Below are positions 1-7,283 of a DNA stretch of 17,456 nt, piece after piece; within the stretch, counting starts at the first letter, position 1; every line of letters starts with the position of its first letter. The DNA lies in NCBI GenBank assembly GCA_005878685.1, contig VBLN01000117.1, forward strand, positions 1,076-18,531, written 5' to 3'. Below the pieces are notes generated by a model, which did not search any database, had not been told where the DNA came from, and worked only from the letters and a program-made list of their open reading frames with translations. The DNA comes from Deltaproteobacteria bacterium (GTDB lineage: Bacteria > Desulfobacterota > Binatia > UBA9968). The position numbers and the translations under genes were made by a program.

Positions 1-1
1 G

Positions 2-268
2 GTTTCCAATTGCCATCTCTTTGTAAGTTGCGATAGCGGTCCCATGCACCTGGCTTGCGCCCTGGGCACGCGCACAGTCGCCATATTCCAAGAGCCTAAT
101 TTCGACCACTGGGGTCCTCCGCCAAGTCTAGGGCAGGTCATCTACCAATCCGGTGGGTGCTCTGTTGATGAGATTTTGAGGGTTTGTCTTTTGGAGTTGT
201 CTGATGCCTGTGTGGAAGGTTCTTTGAATTTCTCTCGCTTGGTCTCCGGGTCCACTGCCGTGTTGTGA
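2..268 (+). CDS. Glycosyltransferase family 9 (heptosyltransferase-like), C-terminal part
   Basis: Only the last 88 codons are in the window. The frame is open from base 2 and reads a Cys-Asp-Ser-Gly-Pro-Met-His-Leu-Ala stretch followed by ALGTRTVAIF. This is the sugar-nucleotide binding signature near the C-terminus of family 9 glycosyltransferases (ADP-heptose:LPS heptosyltransferase type). Such enzymes transfer heptose or a related sugar to the lipopolysaccharide core or a similar glycan at the inner face of the cytoplasmic membrane. The acceptor and donor cannot be told from the fragment. About 40 poorly conserved residues follow the signature, a normal tail length. The nearest downstream gene is 224 bases away and unrelated, so this is probably the last gene of its unit. 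Family assignment is good; substrate is unknown. Confidence 0.72.
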   Translation, partial: VSNCHLFVSCDSGPMHLACALGTRTVAIFQEPNFDHWGPPPSLGQVIYQSGGCSVDEILRVCLLELSDACVEGSLNFSRLVSGSTAVL

Positions 269-492
269 ACTGATTGGTATGCTCTCGCACCGATATTCGT
301 CTAAAGGAGGGTTTTGAAAAAGTCCATTTTTTTGGTCCTGAATTACCCCGCTTGTTGCCCTCCAAGTCCCAACAATCTTCACAACACCCCATTCGGGTGC
401 CTGGCGTGCAGACCACCCGATAATGAGTTATTATGTGGGTCATTGTCGCAGCCGTGTTGCATGGAGGATCATGGTAGGTAGCGGGAAAGCCT

Positions 493-3012
493 ATGGGACA
501 ATTTGTCTCTCATCTCCATTTTGCTAAGCCTATCTTTCTTTTTTTTCTACTGCTTCTACCGTTGCTTTGGCTCAGATGGCAAAAGCAATTGTCGGCCGTG
601 AGCCTGTGGCGATCCATCATCTATTTTTTGTTGGTGCTTGCCTTAGCAGATGCGGAGTGGTTGGACAATGTAAAAGTCAGCGAGATAGGAGGTGACGAGC
701 GCATTTTCGCCTTTGATCTTTCCCGGAGCGTCCCGACGCCAATGCGCCGGTGGATGGAGCGCGCCGCCAAGGAAAAGCTTTCGCCATCTAAGAAGGATCG
801 CATCTTTGTTTTTGCAGGCGGTACGCTAGAAGTTCAAGACTGGGACCAGTGGGTAAGAGGAGCGAAATCCGCTGAGCCCATTCAGCCGAACCGAACCAAT
901 CTGGAAAAGCTTTTTTCCGTGCTCTCTGGCCTGCCGGAAAAACCTCGGAATGTTTTCCTGTTCACTGATGGTTGGGAGAACGAAGGCGCCGTGGAAAGCC
1001 TACTTCCCTCCCTGGCGTCGTCTGGAATGAAGGTTTTCCCTTTGTTGCCGCCTGATCGGCCCGTGGTAGCCAATGTGGCCGTGAAAAAAGTGCTAACGCC
1101 GTCCGAGGCCAACGGCGGAGACAAAATCAACTTGAAAGTATTGGTGGAAAACCTAAATGATAGAGAGGTCGAAGGCAGCCTCACCTTAAGACACAACGGC
1201 CAGCCGTTTAAGAGTGAGACGATAAAGATTACGCCAGGAAGCCACATCTTCAACTATCAGACGACTCTGCCTGAAGGACCTATGGTCTCTTTTCAGGCGA
1301 GTTTGATATCTCGCCGGCCTGAGTCGGATCTCTTTCCGCAGGACAACCAGGCGACGGCTTGGGTTGCGGTACGCACTAAAGATAGAGTTCTCCTTTTTAA
1401 TGGCCATGCTGGCGAAGGCAGATATCTAGAAATGCTCCTTAAGCGACGCGGTTTTCAGGTCGATTCCGTTATTCCCAATGGGTCAACCCCATCCGCGGCG
1501 GGGTACGGTCTTGTGATCTTTAATAATGTCGAAAGAGAAAGATTCTCCCGCAATTATTTGACAACCATAGAACGGCATGTGGGTGGCGGGAACGGCTTTC
1601 TCATGTTGGGAGATGAAGGCAGCTTCGGCCCTGGCGGCTATATGCAGACGCCGATTGAGACGATTCTACCTGTGGAGCTTAAAGAGCCGAAAAAAGAGGA
1701 GAAGAACCGAGCAGTCATCTTGGTCATCGACAAATCCGGCAGCATGCGCGAAGAGAATAAAATTCTCTACGCCAAGGAAGCGGCGAAAGCGGTCATCGGG
1801 CGACTCAAGGATAACGATTTGCTTGGGGTGGTGGGTTTTGATATCGAGCCCTTCGTCGTTGTCCCGCTGGCCCCTGTCGAAAAGATTCGGGGCACCTTTG
1901 CCTCGCAAATTGACCGTTTGAGAGCCAGTGGTAGGACTTATGTCTATCCCGCGATTGTGGAGGCGAAGAGGCAGCTTGAGCGCCAAAGCGCCGGGCGAAA
2001 GCATGTCATCATCCTGAGCGACGGTATTACAGGAGGGGCTCAAGGCGACTACGTCGATTTGGCTTCCGTGATGAGGAAGGAGCTTAAGATCACGATTTCT
2101 GCCGTAGCTATAGGGGACGACGCGGACATTGCGCTCATGAAACGTATAGCCCAATACGGGGGTGGGCTTTTTCACCACGCCTTCGATCCCACGACGCTGC
2201 CGCAAATCGTCCTGCACCAGATGGAAGAGAACTCCGAAGACAGGCCTAAGCAGAGAGATTTCATTCCTGTTCAGGGAAGAGGTTCTGAGCTTTTGGAAGG
2301 ATTCCATGAGAGATCTTACCCATCTTTGAAGGGGTACATAGAGACAGAGCTAAAAAGAGGGGCGCATCTCGATTTGATGATCCCCACAGACAACAGGAGA
2401 TCCCCGCTTCTGGCGTCATGGAACTACGGCAAGGGAAAGGCAGTGGCCTTTACTACAGATATGACCGGGCGGTGGAGTAGAGACTGGATCCAATGGGCAG
2501 CGCTGGAGAGATTTTGGGGTAAGGTCTTTGAATGGCTGCGCCCGCCTAAAGAATCCCTGCCTCCTCATGAGGTGAAGATCAATCTGTTTAAGGATCGGCC
2601 GGTCTTAGACCTCTACCTCTACGACGAAAGAACCGACAGCAGTCTCTTTCGCTATTCCTCCACCGGCAAGGAAGGCAAAAAGGAAGGCTTGTTAGAAAAG
2701 TTGGCGCCAGGCCATTACGAACTTATCGAAGAGCGACAGGGGCGGAGGATTTCTTATCCGCCGCTGGGCTATACCTTGACCTTTGATCCTAAAAGCGAAT
2801 TGCCTCGGGAGCAGTTTAATATCCCATTACTGGAACAACTTGCCCGAGTCACCGGCGGCGAGATCAATCCCAAACGAGTGGAGAAACCTAAAGAGCAAGA
2901 GAAGACGATGCGTGCCTCCAGACCCCTAAGGGTTTTCTTTATTCTGCTGGCCTCGATCTTTTTTCTCCTGGAGATTGTCTTTAGAAGGTTCTTTTTCCAC
3001 CTGGGAACTTAA
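493..3012 (+). CDS. Membrane-anchored protein with two von Willebrand A modules
   Basis: This 839-residue protein has two N-terminal membrane segments (about residues 13-27 and 38-52) and one near the C-terminus (about 815-832), so the bulk should lie on one side of the membrane. The first vWA-like module starts with D75-L-S-R-S. A beta-sandwich-like stretch follows, then a glutamine-amidotransferase-like fold (about 295-395, VLLFNGHAGEG). The main vWA domain is complete: MIDAS D413-K-S-G-S, T482 in GRTYVYP and D510 in LSDGI, so metal binding should be intact. Large proteins of this layout occur in many bacteria and are usually annotated as VWA-domain or BatA-like proteins; their role is not well defined. 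The start at 493 is forced by an in-frame stop just upstream at 475-477, although its Shine-Dalgarno is weak. A protein-scaffolding role is inference. Confidence 0.85.
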   Translation: MGQFVSHLHFAKPIFLFFLLLLPLLWLRWQKQLSAVSLWRSIIYFLLVLALADAEWLDNVKVSEIGGDERIFAFDLSRSVPTPMRRWMERAAKEKLSPSKKDRIFVFAGGTLEVQDWDQWVRGAKSAEPIQPNRTNLEKLFSVLSGLPEKPRNVFLFTDGWENEGAVESLLPSLASSGMKVFPLLPPDRPVVANVAVKKVLTPSEANGGDKINLKVLVENLNDREVEGSLTLRHNGQPFKSETIKITPGSHIFNYQTTLPEGPMVSFQASLISRRPESDLFPQDNQATAWVAVRTKDRVLLFNGHAGEGRYLEMLLKRRGFQVDSVIPNGSTPSAAGYGLVIFNNVERERFSRNYLTTIERHVGGGNGFLMLGDEGSFGPGGYMQTPIETILPVELKEPKKEEKNRAVILVIDKSGSMREENKILYAKEAAKAVIGRLKDNDLLGVVGFDIEPFVVVPLAPVEKIRGTFASQIDRLRASGRTYVYPAIVEAKRQLERQSAGRKHVIILSDGITGGAQGDYVDLASVMRKELKITISAVAIGDDADIALMKRIAQYGGGLFHHAFDPTTLPQIVLHQMEENSEDRPKQRDFIPVQGRGSELLEGFHERSYPSLKGYIETELKRGAHLDLMIPTDNRRSPLLASWNYGKGKAVAFTTDMTGRWSRDWIQWAALERFWGKVFEWLRPPKESLPPHEVKINLFKDRPVLDLYLYDERTDSSLFRYSSTGKEGKKEGLLEKLAPGHYELIEERQGRRISYPPLGYTLTFDPKSELPREQFNIPLLEQLARVTGGEINPKRVEKPKEQEKTMRASRPLRVFFILLASIFFLLEIVFRRFFFHLGT

Positions 3013-3029
3013 GAAGGGCTCTGGAGAAG

Positions 3030-3089
3030 CCTCAGACTCCCTGTTCCAGTCGGAAGCTTTTGACCTTCCGGCTGAGGATGATGGCTTTT
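3030..3089 (+). terminator. Probable terminator after the vWA gene
   Basis: Two nested stems can form: outer CCTCAG (3030-3035) with CTGAGG (3072-3077), and inner CGGAAG (3051-3056) with CTTCCG (3065-3070). A T-rich stretch (CTTTTTCTT) starts at 3084. The T-run sits 7 nt beyond the outer stem rather than directly against it, so this is an imperfect rho-independent terminator. Its place just after a stop codon and before a promoter supports the call. Confidence 0.45.
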
Positions 3090-3091
3090 TC

Positions 3092-3120
3092 TTGACTCTC
3101 ATGGGGCCTCCGCCTATTAT
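3092..3120 (+). promoter_or_regulatory. Sigma70-type promoter of the ABC transporter operon
   Basis: TTGACT at 3092-3097 (5 of 6 consensus) and TATTAT at 3115-3120 (5 of 6) are separated by exactly 17 nt. Transcription would start near 3127, leaving a leader of about 130 nt before the permease ATG. The -35 box directly follows the T-run of the preceding terminator, so the two units are cleanly separated. Confidence 0.55.
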
Positions 3121-3260
3121 TTGAAAAGCAAAATATGGATTCGTCAAATAATCCAGGCTTACTTATCTCAGATCGTCCCGCTTAAACCTCGACGCCGCAC
3201 GCCTGTAGGGTTCCGCCGTCATCGGTAAGCAAGAGACGGTCGTTTAGCCCGGAGGTGATC

Positions 3261-4985
3261 ATGCGGCAATTTCGTTTCAGTCCGGCTCTACCCGAAAGCC
3301 CAGCTCTCAACACGGGTGACGCACTCATTTTGCTGGGCATTTCCACCATACTCTATGGGGGTGTGCGCTTAGCCTTCAACGCGCCGGCAGTTATCGCCGG
3401 GCCCGACATCTCCCTCTCGCCCTTAGCGTTGCCTTGGTATGCTTTGCTTTCCGTTGGGCGCATGGCGGCCGCGTATTTCCTATCATTGCTGTTTAGCCTG
3501 TTTTATGGCTACGCTGCCGCGCGCAACCGCACCGCACGGACCCTGCTCATGCCCTTGCTGGACGTGCTGCAAAGTGTGCCGATTCTTTCATTCCTGCCGG
3601 TGGTTTTGCTCAGTCTTAGCGCCGTTCTACCACAGGCATTCGCCGCCGAAGTCGCGGCCATCATGCTTATCTTCACCTCACAGGCGTGGAACATCACCTT
3701 CAGTTTTTATCAATCTATGACCACAATCCCGCATGAACTGCGTGATGCCGCTGCCGTGTTTCGCTTCGACCCTTGGCTGCGCTTCAAAGCAGTCGAGCTC
3801 CCTTTCGCTGCGATTGGGTTGCTGTGGAACAGCATGATGAGCTGGTCAGGCGGTTGGTTTTTCCTCATGGCCGCGGAAATTTTCAACGTTGGGAGACGTG
3901 ATTTCCGCTTGCCGGGCCTCGGTTCTTACTTGCAGAAGGCGGCGAACGAAGGAAACTTGCCCGCTATCCTCTTCGGCGTGGTCACGCTGGTGGTGGTGAT
4001 CGTCTTGCTCGATCAGTTCGCGTGGCGGCCCCTCATCGCATGGACCGACAAATTCAAAGTAGACATGGTAGAAGGCGATGAGCCACCGAGATCCTGGTTT
4101 CTCGATCTAATTTCGCGCGCGTGGCTTGTCGAGCAATTCGGTGCGCGCGTCTGGCGACCGTTCAGCGAGTGGGTTGACTGCGGATTTCAACGCCGCATGA
4201 GTGGGGTCATTGCATCGCCGGAACCGTCCGCCGAGGCGGGAGCTTCACGCTTGGCGATTGGAATCCTGACTGGGTTCTTGCTCGTGGCTCTATACGGGAG
4301 TTATCGGGGTGCAGCCCTGTTGGCAACCCTTCCCGGTTCAGCATGGGCGGGATTGGGAAAGGGAATGATCGCCACTTTTTTCCGGGTGAGTGTTTCGCTG
4401 ATGATTACCTTGCTCTGGACCATTCCTGTCGGCGTCGTGATTGGGACGAACCGCCGTCTTTCCATCGTTCTCCAGCCAATCGTACAAATCGTGGCATCCA
4501 TTCCGGCTACGGCACTTTTTCCCGTCGTGCTGCTGGCGTTGTTGCAAGCGCCGGGTGGTTTGAACATCGCCGCCGTTCTGCTCATGCTAATGGGAACGCA
4601 GTGGTACTTGCTGTTCAACGTGATTGCCGGCGCTGCGGCTATCCCGCAAGACCTACGCTACACGACAGACCTGCTCCGCCTCTCATCTCTTGACCGCTGG
4701 CGGACTTTGATTTTGCCCGCCCTTTTTCCCTACATCATCACGGGGGCAATTACTGCCAGCGGTGGCGCGTGGAATGCTAGCATTGTGGCCGAGCATGTGG
4801 AATTTGGCGGCCAAACCCATTCAACGACCGGCGTCGGCGCGCTTATCGCGCAGGCAACAAGTACGGGCGACTATGCGCTCTTGCTGGCGGCGACGTTGGC
4901 CCTGGTGATTACTGTCATCTTCATTAACCGGACGTTCTGGCGACGGCTCTACCGTCTGGCCGAAGAGCGTTATCGGATGGATTAA
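3261..4985 (+). CDS. NitT/TauT-type ABC transporter permease, two fused permease domains
   Basis: This is an integral inner-membrane protein of 574 residues, about twice the usual 250-270 for one permease of the nitrate/sulfonate/taurine family. Each half has its own set of hydrophobic helices and its own cytoplasmic EAA loop that docks on the ATPase: ELRDAAAVFRFDPW...ELP in the first half and DLRYTTDLLRLSS...LPALFP in the second. The polypeptide can therefore supply both halves of the pore. I chose ATG 3261 because a near-perfect Shine-Dalgarno (GGAGG, 3251-3255) lies five bases ahead; the GTG at 3255 overlaps that site. The ATPase gene follows after 18 bases. No periplasmic binding protein is encoded nearby, so the substrate (nitrate, sulfonate, cyanate, bicarbonate or an organic anion) cannot be stated. 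Confidence 0.88.
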   Translation: MRQFRFSPALPESPALNTGDALILLGISTILYGGVRLAFNAPAVIAGPDISLSPLALPWYALLSVGRMAAAYFLSLLFSLFYGYAAARNRTARTLLMPLLDVLQSVPILSFLPVVLLSLSAVLPQAFAAEVAAIMLIFTSQAWNITFSFYQSMTTIPHELRDAAAVFRFDPWLRFKAVELPFAAIGLLWNSMMSWSGGWFFLMAAEIFNVGRRDFRLPGLGSYLQKAANEGNLPAILFGVVTLVVVIVLLDQFAWRPLIAWTDKFKVDMVEGDEPPRSWFLDLISRAWLVEQFGARVWRPFSEWVDCGFQRRMSGVIASPEPSAEAGASRLAIGILTGFLLVALYGSYRGAALLATLPGSAWAGLGKGMIATFFRVSVSLMITLLWTIPVGVVIGTNRRLSIVLQPIVQIVASIPATALFPVVLLALLQAPGGLNIAAVLLMLMGTQWYLLFNVIAGAAAIPQDLRYTTDLLRLSSLDRWRTLILPALFPYIITGAITASGGAWNASIVAEHVEFGGQTHSTTGVGALIAQATSTGDYALLLAATLALVITVIFINRTFWRRLYRLAEERYRMD

Positions 4986-5003
4986 CTTGTATCGGAGGAT
5001 GCT

Positions 5004-6125
5004 ATGAACACCGCGACGACAGTGAATCAGGCTGACAATCTGTTGGACCTCAAAATGGTCGCTAAAGCCTACCGGCTCGAAGCCAAGGAGTTCCTCGCCG
5101 TCCGCGACGTGAATCTCTGTATCAAACCAGGTGAGTTCGTTTGCTTGCTCGGCCCATCCGGATGCGGCAAATCCACGTTGCTGCGAATTATTGCAGGGTT
5201 AAATTCTGCCACTTCTGGGACGGTGTCGTATCACGGCCTGCCGCTGAAAGGGGTCAACCCATATACTACGATTGTCTTTCAAACTTTTGCCCTTTATCCC
5301 TGGCTGACCGTGCAAGAGAACGTGGAAATTGCCCTGAAAGCGCGGGGCGTGCCAACTGCCGAGCGCAGTCAACGCGCCTTGAAACTGATCGATATTGTCG
5401 GTTTAGACGGATTTGAATCCGCCTATCCTCGCGAACTTTCTGGCGGTATGCGACAAAAGGTGGGTTTTGCACGCGCCATGGCCGTTGAACCGGAGTTGTT
5501 GTGTTTGGACGAGCCTTTTTCCGCGCTAGATGTGCTTTCCGCCGAGGCCTTGCGCGGCGAATTGATGGAACTGTGGCTAAACAAGAAAATCCCCACAAAG
5601 GCTATCTTGATGGTTACGCACAACATTGAAGAAGCCGTGTTCATGGCCGACCGGATAGTGATCATGGGCAAGGACCCCGGCCACATTGTGACTGAGATTG
5701 CCGTTACGCTTCGCCATCCGCGCCACCACAAGGATACCGCGTTTCAGAATCTGGTCGATAAAGTGTACGCGGCCGTTGCCGGTCAATCCAAGCCGAAAGA
5801 AGAGGCGCTCGGAACTCAGCCTGGACAGCCTGGGGTGACCCGGCCGTTACCGCATTCGCAGCTCAACGCGCTCGCTGGCCTGCTGGAGAAACTTGTGGAC
5901 GAGGGAGGACGAGTCGATCTCTACCGGATGGGTCGCGATCTGGTCCTCGAACTCGACGACCTGTTACCCATCGTGGAGGCGGGGGACCTGCTGGGTTTCA
6001 CTACAGTGCAAGAAGGCGATCTGTTACTGACCCCGCTTGGGCGGGCATACGCTGATGCCAGCATTCTGGCACGCACGCTTGCCGGTTATTGCCTGGATCT
6101 ACGAAACGCTCCAGCGCGACGATAA
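5004..6125 (+). CDS. NitT/TauT-type ABC transporter ATP-binding protein, C-terminal domain frameshifted
   Basis: This is the cytoplasmic ATPase that powers the preceding permease. The nucleotide-binding domain is complete: Walker A GPSGCGKST (50-58), Q-loop Q93, signature LSGGM (145-149), Walker B LLCLDE (165-170) and switch His206. From about residue 285 an AAA-associated C-terminal domain begins, as in many nitrate/sulfonate ATPases, but after DASILA (about residue 357) the protein loses the family pattern and ends. The expected continuation (LPVIAWIYETLQRD...) is in the +1 frame of the overlapping downstream ORF. The break lies at GCACGCACGC (6069-6078), and roughly a dozen family residues also seem absent, suggesting a small deletion rather than a one-base slip. 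ATPase function may survive; the C-terminal module would be separate. GGAGG (4994-4998) precedes the start. Confidence 0.85.
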   Translation: MNTATTVNQADNLLDLKMVAKAYRLEAKEFLAVRDVNLCIKPGEFVCLLGPSGCGKSTLLRIIAGLNSATSGTVSYHGLPLKGVNPYTTIVFQTFALYPWLTVQENVEIALKARGVPTAERSQRALKLIDIVGLDGFESAYPRELSGGMRQKVGFARAMAVEPELLCLDEPFSALDVLSAEALRGELMELWLNKKIPTKAILMVTHNIEEAVFMADRIVIMGKDPGHIVTEIAVTLRHPRHHKDTAFQNLVDKVYAAVAGQSKPKEEALGTQPGQPGVTRPLPHSQLNALAGLLEKLVDEGGRVDLYRMGRDLVLELDDLLPIVEAGDLLGFTTVQEGDLLLTPLGRAYADASILARTLAGYCLDLRNAPARR

Positions 6126-6975
6126 TGGGCGGGTCGCTCGGGATTATTTCCACGAGAAGCTGGAAGCCGATTTTGGCGATTTGACCGAGAGACAATTAGA
6201 CACCGCCATCAGTTGGGGACGCCACGCTGAGCTGTTCGCGTACGACGACAACGATGGGGAATTGTATCTAGAGAGTTATGACGGAAGAATGGCTGAGAAA
6301 AGCTTTGCCCTGACCGAACTGTATGAGGCCTGGCCTGTCCTTTCCATACGGGAACGAGTCGAGGGCTTTAAGCTACTCCAGCAGGATCACGCGGAGGATT
6401 TCTTTCTGCACCTGAGTGCTCGGGACAAGGGCCAATTGACTTTAGCCCTGCCGTCCGGAGAACGGAAATTGTGGATGAGGCTGCTCGCCCCTGATGAAGC
6501 AGCGGACGTAGTCCAGGAAGTCCCTGGCGGAGAACGCGAGGGACTCTTATCGCTGCTCGATGACAAGACCCGCAGGGAAGTCAAAGGGCTTCTGGATTAC
6601 GCGGAGGAACAAGCTCGGGGCTTGATAAAGCCGAGCTACGCCCGTTTGCGACCTCATATGAGCGTAGACGAGGCTGGGAGCTTTCTACGCAGAGATGCGC
6701 GGGATCGGGCAAAGAACGTATACTATGCCTACGTGACCGATGCTGAAGAACGGCTCGTGGGCGTAGTCACTTTCAGGGATTTGCTGACGACGCCCGGCGA
6801 CAAGACGATCCAAGACGTTATGAGCACCGACGTGATCACAGCTCCTGAGCATTTGGATCAAGAAGCGCTCCGCCAACTTTTTGCCCAATACAATCTGCAG
6901 ATGATCCCCATCGTAGACTCGAAAGGGCGCATTAAGGCAGTGGTCACTAAAGACAAGATCATCGACATCGTATAG
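6037..6975 (+). CDS. AAA-associated domain remnant joined to MgtE_N and CBS-pair module
   Basis: The open frame (TTG 6037 to TAG 6975) first reads the second half of the ATPase's AAA-associated domain (IYETLQRDDNGR ... GRHAELFAYDD, about 6085-6270). With no stop it runs into a helical MgtE_N-like repeat (LAPDEAADVVQEVPGGERE, then LLSLLDDKTRREVKGLL) and two CBS motifs (YAYVTDAEERLVGVVTFRDLL; MIPIVDSKGRIKAVVTKDKI). MgtE_N plus CBS is the cytosolic Mg-sensing part of MgtE channels; here the MgtE membrane domain is absent. CBS domains bind adenine nucleotides or sense ionic strength, so a regulatory subunit or domain of the ABC transporter is a reasonable inference. The true start is undecided: if translated alone, ATG 6289 (228 residues, weak GGAAG just ahead) is likeliest. 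If the upstream frameshift is an error, the whole is one ATPase fusion of about 650 residues. Confidence 0.7.
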   Translation: MGGHTLMPAFWHARLPVIAWIYETLQRDDNGRVARDYFHEKLEADFGDLTERQLDTAISWGRHAELFAYDDNDGELYLESYDGRMAEKSFALTELYEAWPVLSIRERVEGFKLLQQDHAEDFFLHLSARDKGQLTLALPSGERKLWMRLLAPDEAADVVQEVPGGEREGLLSLLDDKTRREVKGLLDYAEEQARGLIKPSYARLRPHMSVDEAGSFLRRDARDRAKNVYYAYVTDAEERLVGVVTFRDLLTTPGDKTIQDVMSTDVITAPEHLDQEALRQLFAQYNLQMIPIVDSKGRIKAVVTKDKIIDIV

Positions 6976-7088
6976 CCGTACCCCTGCGGGGCGCCGTGCA
7001 CCCGTCATTGCGTTAGGAAACGTTGCATTAGATAACACGGCTGAAATTTGGCCGATGTGACTGCAAATCAATGCCACACGGAGGAACT

Positions 7089-7283
7089 ATGAAAACGATC
7101 CCATCCTTGAAGCTGGGTGAGGAGGGAGCGATGGCAACGAAGATCGCGAGATTGCAGAGCCGGGCACGGCCGCCGTCAGCGTTCAGCACGGAGACTTCCT
7201 CTCATCGCTCTGCTTCTCTGGCTACCATTTTTTTCTTGAGCAGGGCAAAGAGATGTTTGGCGAAGTCCGTGTTGTCCTGGTAG
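7089..7283 (+). CDS. Possible truncated gene start with two good ribosome-binding sites
   Basis: This 64-codon frame begins at ATG 7089 four bases after GGAGG (7080-7084). It has a second in-frame ATG at 7131 preceded by GAGGAGGG. Two strong start signals in one frame are unusual for a chance ORF. The product (MKTIPSLKLGEEGAMATKIARLQ...) matches no family I recognise, and its last 27 codons run antisense through the 3' end of the phosphatase gene. It could be the surviving 5' end of a gene cut off by a rearrangement, or a short peptide, or chance. Confidence 0.2.
   Translation: MKTIPSLKLGEEGAMATKIARLQSRARPPSAFSTETSSHRSASLATIFFLSRAKRCLAKSVLSW

Noticed and set aside
314..481. 55-codon Cys-rich ORF from TTG 314 with GGAGG just upstream
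   Set aside because: Spacing from the Shine-Dalgarno is too short, the start is TTG, the sequence is low in structure and matches nothing I know. The 269-492 gap otherwise shows nothing clear.
1666..2307. 213-codon minus-strand ORF
   Set aside because: It lies wholly within the vWA domain on the other strand, and its translation resembles no family; it is a shadow.
6976..7020. CCCC-TGC-GGGG hairpin after the ABC operon as a terminator
   Set aside because: The stem is only four base pairs and no T-run follows.
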